Source of the DNA: an uncultured Oscillospiraceae bacterium
GTDB taxonomy: Bacteria > Bacillota > Clostridia > Oscillospirales > Acutalibacteraceae
Reading direction: 5' to 3'
Assembly (NCBI GenBank): GCA_900548305.1
Contig: URJZ01000004.1
Span: forward strand, 1 to 64,000
DNA: 64,000 nt
Position numbers and translations under genes: made by a program. Under the pieces are notes generated by a model. It searched no databases, had not been told where the DNA came from, and worked only from the letters and a program-made list of their open reading frames with translations. Below, piece by piece: positions 1-7,992 of the stretch (its first letter is position 1; each line of letters begins with the position of its first letter).

Positions 1-98
1 AGTTGGGCTGCCATACAAAGTATGCAGAGTTGGTAGCAGCAAACAAATTGGAAAGCACTATCATTTATCCGGGTCAAGTACTAAGATTTGCAAAATAA
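1..98 (+). CDS. LysM microprotein, 5' end cut off by window edge
   Basis: The visible 32 codons run from LGCHTKYAEL through STIIYPGQVL to a stop at 96-98. They are the C-terminal two thirds of a single LysM (peptidoglycan/chitin-binding) domain. The residues match the complete copy at 174-320 except for the last four (RFAK instead of KCSE). The DNA is the same as 223-306 apart from one base, so this is the upstream unit of a recent tandem duplication. The start codon lies outside the window. Function is inferred from the LysM fold only. Confidence 0.75.
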   Translation, partial: LGCHTKYAELVAANKLESTIIYPGQVLRFAK

Positions 99-306
99 GA
101 CCTCTAATAGAGCTTTAATAAAAGATAGATATCATGAAGATAGAAGATAAGATGAAAAAGGAGATAAGATAATATGTATATTGTAAAAACAGGAGATAAC
201 CTATTAAGCATTGCAAGAAAAGAGTTGGGCTGCCATACAAAGTATGCAGAGTTGGTAGCAGCAAACAAATTGGAAAGTACTATCATTTATCCGGGTCAAG
301 TACTAA
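1..306 (+). repeat. Tandem duplication of LysM gene, unit about 222 bp
   Basis: Bases 1-84 and 223-306 are the same except for position 56 (C) against 278 (T). The spacing of 222 bases equals one 147-base gene plus a 75-base spacer. Divergence starts abruptly in the last four codons. More units may lie to the left of the window. Confidence 0.85.
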
Positions 307-320
307 AATGTTCTGAATAA
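174..320 (+). CDS. 48-residue single-LysM microprotein
   Basis: This small gene encodes MYIVKTGDNLLSIARKELG... and ends ...IYPGQVLKCSE. The whole product is one LysM domain: the beta-strand YIVKTGDNLLSIA, the two helices around KYAELVAANKL, and the closing IYPGQVLK. There is no signal peptide, linker or catalytic domain, which is unusual because LysM modules normally target secreted hydrolases or spore-coat proteins. The AAAAAGGAG at 155-163 sits 10 bases before the ATG. It lies 75 bases after an upstream near-copy and is followed by a strong terminator at 325-356. A homologue with the same length is encoded on the other strand at 13161-13307. The role is unknown; a spore-coat or envelope adaptor would fit a sporulating host, but that is inference. 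Confidence 0.8.
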   Translation: MYIVKTGDNLLSIARKELGCHTKYAELVAANKLESTIIYPGQVLKCSE

Positions 321-324
321 TAAT

Positions 325-356
325 AAAAGCGCATTCATTGTTGTGAATGCGCTTTT
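325..356 (+). terminator. Intrinsic terminator after LysM gene
   Basis: A 13-bp stem AAAAGCGCATTCA / TGAATGCGCTTTT with a TTGTTG loop lies 4 bases after the LysM stop codon. Confidence 0.85.
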
Positions 357-406
357 GTAGCTGAAAGAGATATATACGAAAAGATGTATATTATGGTTGT
401 GAGAAA

Positions 407-1150
407 ATGAGAAATATTTTAAAAAATAAGAAATGGATTTTTATTTTTATATTATTCATATTGTGTAGTATAATTGTATCTTCTATCCTGCTTGTGAATG
501 CATTTATGTATCATAAAGTCCCGGATATAGCAGCAGAACAACCCGAATCGTCAAATTCCATAATTACAGCTCCTGGTGAAAATCAATCTCAGAGTACGGA
601 ATCAATAGAGGAGAAGCCTTCTATGATTACACTGGATATGGCTAAACAAATGATTCTAACTGATGCGCAGGTTAATGCGGTAGATGCCGTTTTTCATAAG
701 GAAGAACTTATAACAGAAAATGAGACTTCCTTATATCACGTTGAATTCTCCACATTAACGCATCGATATATTTATCAAATGAATGCTGCCACTGGTGAAA
801 TGATCAAAAAGAGTTCGGAGCCTCTCCTGAACAATAATCAACCATCTGGAGAGCATACAGTTGATGTGCCGATAAAAGAAGAACCTCAAACGGAAAATTC
901 TTCTGCAGTAGATGTAAATGAGGAGGTACCTGATAAAGTTCGGTTTATAAGTGTAGATGAAGCAAAAAGTATTGCAGTGAATCATGCAGGCTTAATGATT
1001 AATCAGGTTCGTTTTTCAAAAGCAAAATTTGAGAAAGATAATGACCGTGTTGAATATGAAATAGAGTTTCATGTAGGGGAAACAGAGTACGAGTATGCAA
1101 TTGATGCAGTAAGTGGCGCTATTCTTGAATATGATATTGATGAGGACTAA
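407..1150 (+). CDS. Membrane-anchored protein with two PepSY domains
   Basis: The 247-residue product has a short basic N-terminus, one membrane segment at about 10-32, a polar Glu/Ser-rich linker, and two PepSY-type repeats at about 74-134 and 181-243. Each repeat has the pattern 'xxDEAKxIAxxxA... YEIEFxxxxxEYxYxIDAxTGxIL'. PepSY domains are associated with extracellular peptidase inhibition or regulation; the two copies would sit outside the membrane. The start ATG at 407 has only a weak ribosome binding site, and no better in-frame start lies upstream. It is a single-gene unit between the terminators at 325-356 and 1186-1220. Function beyond the fold is not known. Confidence 0.8.
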   Translation: MRNILKNKKWIFIFILFILCSIIVSSILLVNAFMYHKVPDIAAEQPESSNSIITAPGENQSQSTESIEEKPSMITLDMAKQMILTDAQVNAVDAVFHKEELITENETSLYHVEFSTLTHRYIYQMNAATGEMIKKSSEPLLNNNQPSGEHTVDVPIKEEPQTENSSAVDVNEEVPDKVRFISVDEAKSIAVNHAGLMINQVRFSKAKFEKDNDRVEYEIEFHVGETEYEYAIDAVSGAILEYDIDED

Positions 1151-1185
1151 AATCTATTTTTAATATAATGAATAATAATTTTTAT

Positions 1186-1220
1186 AAAAAACGGCCGAAA
1201 CATATGATCGGCCGTTTTTT
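1186..1220. terminator. Bidirectional intrinsic terminator
   Basis: The stem AAAAAACGGCCGA / TCGGCCGTTTTTT is flanked by A and T tracts, so it can end both the PepSY gene and the convergent lipoprotein gene. Confidence 0.85.
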
Positions 1221-1222
1221 TG

Positions 1223-1858
1223 TTAAAATTTTAAAGATTGAATCACGGTGTCAACCATAGTACTTTCTGGTTGATTGTCCTGAGGTGAAGAAATTTGAAT
1301 TGTAATTGCTCTTTGATTTGTCATAGCTTTAAATACGTCTACCTGCAATGGGGTTTCTTTATTTTTTCCAGTAAAGGAAAGGTGGTAGTCGGTTCGTTTT
1401 TTATCGATCACTTTTGCTTCAAAGTTAGTGGTAGCATATTCTGTATACAGTTGATTATAAATGGTTTCGAATGTTTCTTGTTTTAAATCTTGATAGGGTC
1501 CGTTATTTACTTCGGAAGAAATTGTGATAGTAGTGTTTCCCTCATTTGCGGTAAATACTGTGGTAGTGTCTGTTGCTGTAAGCAAAGTAACCCCTTCCGG
1601 TATAGTTATTTGGTAAATCCCGTCAGTAGAAGTGAAGATACCGTTTATAATTTCACCACGAGGCTCGTTATTAGAAGCGGTGGAAGCAACTGTGTCCTCA
1701 GTGGAGGCAATACCAGCTACTTCAGATGCAGTTTCGGATACTTCTGCAGAATTTGTATCAGTAGAGGATGTTGCGTTTCCATCGCTTGCACATCCGGCCA
1801 ATCCAATTGTACTTACGGCCAAAATAGAGGCCAACAATATCATAAATTTTGATTTCAT
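1223..1858 (-). CDS. Secreted lipoprotein of unknown function
   Basis: The start is placed at the ATG at 1856-1858, preceded by AAAGGAGAG; an in-frame extension of ten codons upstream has no ribosome binding site. The 211-residue product begins with a lipoprotein signal peptide whose lipobox LAGC puts the lipidated Cys at residue 23. A Ser/Thr/Ala/Glu-rich linker runs to about residue 65. The folded part of about 140 residues contains 'GIYQITIPEGV' and 'KRTDYHLSFTGKNKETPLQVDVFKA', a beta-rich pattern resembling PsbP/DUF1795-like lipoproteins. That assignment is tentative. It forms its own unit convergent with the PepSY gene. Confidence 0.75.
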   Translation of the reverse strand: MKSKFMILLASILAVSTIGLAGCASDGNATSSTDTNSAEVSETASEVAGIASTEDTVASTASNNEPRGEIINGIFTSTDGIYQITIPEGVTLLTATDTTTVFTANEGNTTITISSEVNNGPYQDLKQETFETIYNQLYTEYATTNFEAKVIDKKRTDYHLSFTGKNKETPLQVDVFKAMTNQRAITIQISSPQDNQPESTMVDTVIQSLKF

Positions 1859-1971
1859 TTTTATCTCTCCTTTACGAATTGTTCCCATTATAGGGTATAT
1901 TGGAGTTGATATAGTTCTAATATAGAATAATATAAATAACTGCAGTTAAGAAATATTGTTCAGATAAAAAT

Positions 1972-2289
1972 TTATTTTTTCTTTTTAGATTTAGGTAAAG
2001 GTGTGATTGGTTCTAAAATAGAAATCGCTTTTTGGGAAAGCTGGTAATTTTCAATATCAAGAATGTAATGCTCTTTAGCACCCGGATACGGAATCTCTAT
2101 CGGTTCTTCTTTCATAAGTTCTGATAAGCAATCTAATTTTTTTATATATACAGTATTGTCACATACCAACAAAATAGGTTTATCATTTACATATATCATA
2201 TATTCTCCGAACATTTTTTTGTAACGGAGAAAGCCGATCTTATGTATTTGTTCACATACATACTCTACAAACTCTTTGGATGTAGACAT
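1972..2289 (-). CDS. TfoX N-terminal domain protein
   Basis: The 105-residue product starts at MSTSKEFVEYVCEQ with GAGGTGAGAG directly before the ATG; an 11-codon in-frame extension upstream overlaps a terminator and was not used. It matches the TfoX/Sxy N-terminal domain: 'RYKKMFGEYMIYVNDKPILLVCDNTVYIKK' is the family core. TfoX/Sxy regulates competence in proteobacteria, but stand-alone N-terminal domains in Firmicutes have no established role. The C-terminus is a basic tail KSKKKK. It lies downstream of trxA but behind a terminator. Confidence 0.75.
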   Translation of the reverse strand: MSTSKEFVEYVCEQIHKIGFLRYKKMFGEYMIYVNDKPILLVCDNTVYIKKLDCLSELMKEEPIEIPYPGAKEHYILDIENYQLSQKAISILEPITPLPKSKKKK

Positions 2290-2321
2290 TCTCTCACCTC
2301 GAAAATATTCTATAGAAAACA

Positions 2322-2354
2322 AAAAGCCTGCGAAATTACTCCTCGCAGGCTTTT
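2322..2354 (-). terminator. Terminator of the ftsW-pbp-trxA operon
   Basis: The stem AAAAGCCTGCGA / TCGCAGGCTTTT lies 10 bases beyond the trxA stop and just before the TfoX-like gene. Confidence 0.8.
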
Positions 2355-2363
2355 CTATGTTCT

Positions 2364-2675
2364 TTAATCTAGCAATGCAAGCAATTCTGCTTTTGGTTTT
2401 GCACCAACAGAAGTTGCTACAGCTTTTCCGTTTTTAAATATCATAATGGTTGGAATACTCATAACGCCAAATTGAGAAGCCAAGTCACCTTGTTCATCTA
2501 CATTTACCTTGCCTACTTTTGCTGTACCTTGTACTTCTTCTGCAATTTCATCCACAATTGGAGAAACCATGCGGCATGGACCGCACCATGATGCCCAGAA
2601 GTCAACCATAACAGGTACATCAGACTGTAATACTTCTTCGTTAAAATTTTGTGTTGTTAATTCGATAACTGCCAT
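2364..2675 (-). CDS. trxA: Thioredoxin
   Basis: The 103-residue product is a canonical small thioredoxin with the redox motif WCGPC (Cys31 and Cys34) and the cis-proline SIPT (Pro75). It reduces protein disulfides in the cytoplasm, using electrons from thioredoxin reductase, which is not in this window. AAAGGAG precedes the ATG. It follows the penicillin-binding protein by 53 bases on the same strand and is ended by the hairpin at 2322-2354, so it is probably co-transcribed with the cell-wall genes. Confidence 0.95.
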   Translation of the reverse strand: MAVIELTTQNFNEEVLQSDVPVMVDFWASWCGPCRMVSPIVDEIAEEVQGTAKVGKVNVDEQGDLASQFGVMSIPTIMIFKNGKAVATSVGAKPKAELLALLD

Positions 2676-2728
2676 TTTTCATTCTCCTTTAATTCATAGT
2701 AAGTTTAGTTTTTCATTTCTTGATATTT

Positions 2729-4111
2729 TTATGTATAAAGTGCCGCAGCTTTTTGCAGCACTGTATTGGCAACAACACCTGCGGAATTTCTTCCATAGTT
2801 ACCTTCTTCTACAACAACGGCGAAGGCCAAAGGTAAATCATCACGTTCAGAGTATCCTACAATCCAGCCGGTTGGAATTTTATTGTCGCCAACTTCTGCT
2901 GTACCGGTTTTTGCGGCTACCTGTAAATTTGGAAACATAGAATCACCGTAATAATTGCTTACGGTATATCTCATAAGCTGTTGAAGTTTCTCTGCGGTAG
3001 ATTGCTTTAGCATATTATCTCCGTATGAAGTTTTACCTGTTTTGGTTTGTAAACCAATGCTGTTGGTAACACTTTGGATGATATATGGATTCACAGGAGT
3101 ACCTCCATTTGCAATAGCTCCCATTAATATCATCATATGATATGGATTTGTAGTATCGGTATATTGACCGATACCTGACCAAGCTAAGGAGTTGTCATCT
3201 GCCTGTTCAACATTATAAGAACTCATTTTATTTGGGTTGCCGTCTAAATAGAAGTTGGTATTGCAGCCTAGTTGATCGGCATATTTTGTCATGGTATCTT
3301 TACCCAGTTCTACAGCTAATTCGGCAAAGACTACGTTACAAGACTGTGCCAGACCATTTTTGAAGCTAACATCTCCATGGACAGAATCACAAGTAATTTT
3401 TTCACCATTGATTATGGTAGAACCGGAACAGTGAAATGTACGGCTGTCTAAATCCGGAATAGTTTCAATCGCTGCAGCCGAAGTAATAACCTTAAAAATA
3501 GAACCGGGAGTATAGGTAGAAGATAACGCATTGTTTAAGTAAACGCCCTCATATGCACTGTTGGTCTCAATATCACTGGGAATATTAAGAGGGTCAAATG
3601 TAGGACTACTGACCATACATAGTACTTCTCCGGTTTTATAGTTATATACAGAAACCGCACCTTTTTTTCCATTCAATGCTTGTAATGCAGCAGCAGACAT
3701 ATCAGAACTGACAGTCAGCTGAATGTTGCTTCCCGTAACCGAATTACCAAATGGTGATACTACACCTGTAACCGGATTAAAGCCAGATAATTGGGTACGA
3801 AATGCATACTGTGCTCCTGTTGAAATATATCCGTTAGGGTCACCTACTACATGCAAAGTTGCTTTACGGATTAATGCATTATCGTTATATTGTTGCACAT
3901 CGTCTTTGCTGTAAGAAAGCAAATTACTATCGCGGTCTGTAATTTCACCGGAATAGGTTAATTGACCGTTGTTGGTAATATGCGCATTGGAGGGGCGAAT
4001 TGCCCAAGAACCTCCCTGTATAAAATAGCTGCAGATAAAGAATATAAGACCCACCAAAAAACCTGCGCCTATGATATACAAGATTAGAGAGCGCCAGCCG
4101 GTTGTTTTCAT
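2729..4111 (-). CDS. Class B-like penicillin-binding transpeptidase
   Basis: The 460-residue product has one N-terminal membrane segment (about 11-30) and a penicillin-binding transpeptidase domain with all three active-site motifs: S204-x-x-K207 in TPGSIFK, S257-C-N259, and K401-T-G403. It cross-links peptidoglycan outside the membrane. It is shorter than FtsI and has only a small N-terminal non-penicillin-binding region, matching the PbpA group. Its ATG overlaps the stop codon of the FtsW-type gene upstream (ATGA, 4 bases), so the two are translationally coupled. This is the usual pairing of a SEDS glycosyltransferase with its cognate transpeptidase. Confidence 0.92.
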   Translation of the reverse strand: MKTTGWRSLILYIIGAGFLVGLIFFICSYFIQGGSWAIRPSNAHITNNGQLTYSGEITDRDSNLLSYSKDDVQQYNDNALIRKATLHVVGDPNGYISTGAQYAFRTQLSGFNPVTGVVSPFGNSVTGSNIQLTVSSDMSAAALQALNGKKGAVSVYNYKTGEVLCMVSSPTFDPLNIPSDIETNSAYEGVYLNNALSSTYTPGSIFKVITSAAAIETIPDLDSRTFHCSGSTIINGEKITCDSVHGDVSFKNGLAQSCNVVFAELAVELGKDTMTKYADQLGCNTNFYLDGNPNKMSSYNVEQADDNSLAWSGIGQYTDTTNPYHMMILMGAIANGGTPVNPYIIQSVTNSIGLQTKTGKTSYGDNMLKQSTAEKLQQLMRYTVSNYYGDSMFPNLQVAAKTGTAEVGDNKIPTGWIVGYSERDDLPLAFAVVVEEGNYGRNSAGVVANTVLQKAAALYT

Positions 4112-5802
4112 TTGCTTTTCCTCCTTACTGCATAAGTGCGTTCGTCGGAAGCTTTAATAAAGGCTAATAGACCCCAAACAGACATCATGCTGGAACCACC
4201 AAGGCTGATAAAAGGTAATGTAACACCTGTAAGAGGTAACACGTCGGTAGCACCAAATATATTCAGACAGGTTTGGAATAGCAGTAATCCTGCGGCGGCA
4301 CATGCTGAAATAGAGTAAAATGTAGAGCGACTTCTTGTAGCATCATTACGTGCAAATAAAATTAGCATTGCAATTGCCACTACTACAATGACGCCCATAA
4401 CAAGCCCTAATTCTTCACAAAGCATGCCGAATACAAGGTCACTGTCACCTGCAAAAATATCTTTTAAATATCCATTGCCAAGTCCAACACCAAAAAGTCC
4501 ACCACTGGCGGCATACATCAATACTTTTGTTTGTTGATAACCGGTAGTATCGGCATACTCCCAAACATGTCGCCATGCTTTAAATCGTTCTGCAATATAC
4601 GGTTTAAAGCGCAGAATTAGGAATACACCAAGTGCGGAACCGGATACTGTTAATAATATGGTACGGATACTGCCTGAACGCATGAACGCAATGATAATAA
4701 ATGTAATGAAGAAAATGCAAGCGGTACCGAAGTCTTTCATTAACATCAAAGCACCAAGACAAACGGCAGTAAAACCGAGGAATCCCCATAAGTTTTTTGC
4801 AGTTTGCAATTTATCCAATGTAGAGGCACCTACAAAGATAAAAGCAATTTTAATAAATTCTGAAGGTTGAATGCTGATAGGACCAAGGTTAATCCAGTTT
4901 TTAGAACCGTTTGCCTCTGTACCAATGACTAGGTTTACAGCAAACAATACAATTGCGGCAATGGCTATCCATAATCGTGCTTTCATAACACGTTTTAAAT
5001 CGCCCATAAACCAAATTAAAAAACCAAATAAACATAGTCCAAGAAGCATACTACCCATTTGAACATAAATAAGAGAAAAGTCTTCTGCGCAAAGCAACAT
5101 AATGCCAACGCCACTTAACAGGAAACCAAAGGTTTCAATCTCAAAACTAACGCGTCCCAATAGTTTTCGGGAAATTAGATATAACCCCCATGACATTGCC
5201 AATAATAAAGCAAATGGTATGAATGGCATAGCGCTAAATTCTCCGCCTACAAAACAACATTGTACTGTAAGCAATAGATGAATTACATTCGTTAAACCCA
5301 ATAGTCCGGCAGGGGATGGTGCCTTTTTGTTAGAAATTTTAGGCTGTTTTATTTTTTTCTTTGTTTGAATTACTGTGCCTTCGCTTACACGGCGTAATGC
5401 AAACCGTGATGTTCCCATAGTAATCACATCGCCGGGAACAATTTGCGTGGCTTCTTTAATTTTTTTATCATTTACATATGTACCTGCTTTGGAATTGGTG
5501 TCTGTAATAATCCAACCGCTGGATCGCCTGTATAAAACAGCGTGATCTCGGCTGCAGGTACTGTCAGGTAAAATAATGTCGCAGCTTTTGCTTCGGCCAA
5601 TAGAATTTTCCCAATATAAAACAGGAATAGAAAGACCGCTGGCCAAATCCTCTAATAAAACAACGGGCTCTTCTTTTCGTCGGCCTCGTTTTAAAGAAAC
5701 GAAACACCGTACCAGCACAACTGTAGATAATAAAGGTACCAAGATTCTCAGCACAAACATAGTAATACTTAATGCGCTTTCAAACACCTGGCTGCTGAAC
5801 AT
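4108..5802 (-). CDS. FHA domain fused to FtsW/RodA/SpoVE-type SEDS protein
   Basis: The 564-residue product starts with a membrane segment (about 11-33), then a cytoplasmic forkhead-associated domain at about 60-135. The phosphothreonine-binding residues are visible: Gly69-Arg70, Ser84-x-x-His87 and Asn111. From about 165 a multi-membrane SEDS domain follows, with the family signatures GSKNWI, QPSEF, and FISLGGSSM near the end. SEDS proteins polymerise glycan strands from lipid II. The FHA domain suggests control by a Ser/Thr kinase, as in actinobacteria where FhaB, FtsW and PbpA are separate neighbouring genes. No kinase gene lies in the window. Confidence 0.92.
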   Translation of the reverse strand: MFSSQVFESALSITMFVLRILVPLLSTVVLVRCFVSLKRGRRKEEPVVLLEDLASGLSIPVLYWENSIGRSKSCDIILPDSTCSRDHAVLYRRSSGWIITDTNSKAGTYVNDKKIKEATQIVPGDVITMGTSRFALRRVSEGTVIQTKKKIKQPKISNKKAPSPAGLLGLTNVIHLLLTVQCCFVGGEFSAMPFIPFALLLAMSWGLYLISRKLLGRVSFEIETFGFLLSGVGIMLLCAEDFSLIYVQMGSMLLGLCLFGFLIWFMGDLKRVMKARLWIAIAAIVLFAVNLVIGTEANGSKNWINLGPISIQPSEFIKIAFIFVGASTLDKLQTAKNLWGFLGFTAVCLGALMLMKDFGTACIFFITFIIIAFMRSGSIRTILLTVSGSALGVFLILRFKPYIAERFKAWRHVWEYADTTGYQQTKVLMYAASGGLFGVGLGNGYLKDIFAGDSDLVFGMLCEELGLVMGVIVVVAIAMLILFARNDATRSRSTFYSISACAAAGLLLFQTCLNIFGATDVLPLTGVTLPFISLGGSSMMSVWGLLAFIKASDERTYAVRRKSK

Positions 5803-5908
5803 AGATGGAAAAGCCCCCTTTCTGTTGATTTTTCATATTGCTTCGGTTCCATAGTTACAGTACCATAAATATATGAACATTTTATCACTTTATAGAAGAC
5901 TTTGTAAC

Positions 5909-5936
5909 ATTATATCGTAATTTGTGATGTATGTAA
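5909..5936 (-). promoter_or_regulatory. Probable promoter of FHA-ftsW/pbp/trxA operon
   Basis: Reading the minus strand, TTACAT and TATAAT are separated by 16 bases, about 105 bases before the start codon. Confidence 0.5.
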
Positions 5937-5982
5937 ATAATTGTTCACTTTCTCTCTGTTTTTTGTGACGAATTTTGTAAGA

Positions 5983-6010
5983 AAAAGGAGCGGAATGCTC
6001 CGCTCCTTTT
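5983..6010 (-). terminator. Terminator of pyridoxal-kinase-type gene
   Basis: The stem AAAAGGAGCGGA / TCCGCTCCTTTT with an ATGC loop overlaps the stop codon at 6009-6011. Confidence 0.8.
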
Positions 6011-6881
6011 ATGTTTTGTCTGATTTAAATGTTTTAATAATCCAAGGTAAATTCATTTCAAAGTCAATACCGTATGGGAACATATCAAGATTTTTCTTTT
6101 CTGCATTTATTTGGCTTAAAATACTTTTATGGGTAAAGTCCACAGCAAACTGTAAAGCATTTCTAAATTTCATATTATGCAGTAAAGCGCTTAACAGTAC
6201 ACTGTCAAATACATCGCCCACACCTTTATATTCGCCTTTGATATGCTTTGAAAATGCATATGTAAAGCTTCCGTCTACAGTGTCATATCCGGCAGCACCC
6301 GATAAAAACTTACTGAACCAAACGCCTGAAATGACTACCATGCTCGGACCCAATTGGCTTAACCGTACCAATAAGTCTTGAATATATTCTCTGGTATATG
6401 GCCCCGGTTGATAAGGTTCGTCCAGCATTAAACAAGCCTCTGTGATATTGGGAACGATAATATCGGCATGTTTACATAAATTACGCATAGCATCCACCAT
6501 TTTGGGAGAGCTTGACCCATACATTTGTCCGTGGTCGCCCATAATTGGGTCCACCAATGCCAGTGAGTCTTGAGCTTTACAATGAGTTAAAATATCTGAA
6601 ACAACACTTGCTTGTTCAGGAGAACCTAAAAATCCGCTGATAAGGCCGTCCAATTTCAGTTGCTGTGAACGCCAATATTCTGCTACTGTAGGCATATTAT
6701 TGGTTAAATCGCAATAGTCAGGACTATCAATGTCATTATCGCGAGAAGCTACAATGGCAGTTAACAGCGGATAGGTTTCAATTCCTCCGCTAGCCGCAAA
6801 AATAGGCAAAGCGGTTGTAATAGAACATTTATCAAAGCTGGATATATTGCCGATAATGGCAACCTTTTTTTGTTTTGGCAT
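6009..6881 (-). CDS. Pyridoxal/pyridoxamine kinase-type ribokinase-fold enzyme
   Basis: The 290-residue product resembles PdxY/PdxK kinases, which phosphorylate B6 vitamers with ATP. Supporting segments are 'SGFLGSPEQ' near residue 82, 'LALVDPIMGDHGQMYGS' (the family's DPVMGD region) and 'YKGVGDVFDSVLLSALL' (anion-hole GTGD region). In that last motif the usual GTGD-x-F/T-x-A reads G-V-G-D-V-F-D. Other substrates, such as hydroxymethylpyrimidine, cannot be excluded. The gene is a single unit with its own terminator. Confidence 0.8.
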   Translation of the reverse strand: MPKQKKVAIIGNISSFDKCSITTALPIFAASGGIETYPLLTAIVASRDNDIDSPDYCDLTNNMPTVAEYWRSQQLKLDGLISGFLGSPEQASVVSDILTHCKAQDSLALVDPIMGDHGQMYGSSSPKMVDAMRNLCKHADIIVPNITEACLMLDEPYQPGPYTREYIQDLLVRLSQLGPSMVVISGVWFSKFLSGAAGYDTVDGSFTYAFSKHIKGEYKGVGDVFDSVLLSALLHNMKFRNALQFAVDFTHKSILSQINAEKKNLDMFPYGIDFEMNLPWIIKTFKSDKT

Positions 6882-6982
6882 AAAATTCCCCTGCTTTCCT
6901 GTTTTGTATACAGCTGATATATTATCTTTATTATATAAAAAATCTGAAGAAAATGGAAGGGAAAAACCTCTTATTTTGCATA

Positions 6983-7654
6983 TCAGTCTTTTATGGGTAC
7001 AATTTCATCTGGTTGTTTATAGATATGATATTCCGGTACAACGCCGCGTACCATAGAAACAGGATAAACTTGAGCCCCTTTTCCTATGACGGAACCGGGG
7101 TTTAGTACAGAATTACATCCGATTTCAGTATGATCGCCTAAAATAGCGCCGAATTTTTTTAGTTCTGTAGGTATTTTTTCTCCATTACAGTTTACGTCAA
7201 CTAAAGACCTATTAGATTTTACATTAGAAGTAATAGAGCCGGCGCCCATATGCGCTTTGTATCCTAAAATAGAATCTCCCACATAATTATAGTGAGGCAC
7301 TTGTACATGATTAAACAAAATCACGTTTTTCAGTTCGGTGGAATTACCCACAACACAATTGGCGCCTACCAAAGCATTTCCTCTGATAAATGCGCAATGG
7401 CGTACTTCTGTATTCGGTCCAATAATGGTAGGTCCTGCAATATAGGCTGAGGGAAATACAATAGCGGAACGCGCAATCCAAACATATTCTTCCTTTTGTT
7501 CATATTCGTCAGGAGAAAGCGTTTTTCCAAGAGATATAATAAAATCGGAAATATGAGGCAGTGCTTGCCATGGATATTCAAATTGTTCAAGTAAAGAAGC
7601 TGCGCAAGTTTCCTTTAAATTTAAAAGATGTTTGGTCTGAATGGTTTGTTTCAT
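6983..7654 (-). CDS. GlmU-like left-handed beta-helix protein
   Basis: The start is the ATG at 7652-7654, 9 bases after AAGGAA; an ATG nine bases upstream would touch the ribosome binding site. The 223-residue product contains hexapeptide repeats of a left-handed beta-helix (IARSAIVFPSAYIAGPTIIG, VRHCAFIRGNALVG, LGDHTEIGCNSVLNPGSVIG) and resembles the C-terminal half of UDP-GlcNAc pyrophosphorylase/GlmU. It has no nucleotidyltransferase domain (no LAGGxGTR). In GlmU the motif 'GAGSITSN' region binds acetyl-CoA, so this may be an acetyltransferase or a scaffold. The substrate is not known. Confidence 0.75.
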   Translation of the reverse strand: MKQTIQTKHLLNLKETCAASLLEQFEYPWQALPHISDFIISLGKTLSPDEYEQKEEYVWIARSAIVFPSAYIAGPTIIGPNTEVRHCAFIRGNALVGANCVVGNSTELKNVILFNHVQVPHYNYVGDSILGYKAHMGAGSITSNVKSNRSLVDVNCNGEKIPTELKKFGAILGDHTEIGCNSVLNPGSVIGKGAQVYPVSMVRGVVPEYHIYKQPDEIVPIKD

Positions 7655-7992
7655 TGATGTCATTTCCTTTCCAGACAATTATTTTTTGTTTTTGGGTATA
7701 AAGCGTTCTGCTGAATATTATTTATATATTATATTTTGAAATAGGACAATGGTCAATCTTTTATCATTTGTAAACTATATTTTTCTTCCTTGCATATCAA
7801 TTGAAAAAATTGGAATTTGGAAGCTGCGTTTTCTTTTATAATATAAATTATATGCAATAATTTGGCGGATATAGGCAAAAGTTAGCAGTTGTTTTGTCGC
7901 ACATTAGAAATTGAAAAACAACTATCCTTATGGTACAATAAAATACAATTAGTAGAAAATCTAAATTAATTTACAAATAGGGAGGTGCTTCT
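7655..7992. other. Divergent intergenic region with one promoter
   Basis: An AT-rich gap between divergent genes. Apart from the promoter at 7911-7939 I see no gene or structured element. Confidence 0.6.
7911..7939 (+). promoter_or_regulatory. SigA-type promoter of 2-hydroxyacid dehydrogenase
   Basis: TTGAAA and TACAAT are separated by 17 bases, 53 bases before the TTG start. Confidence 0.7.

Noticed and set aside
1..320. CRISPR-like or satellite repeat at the left edge
   Set aside because: The repeat is a coding duplication of a LysM gene with a 222-base period, not short repeats with spacers.
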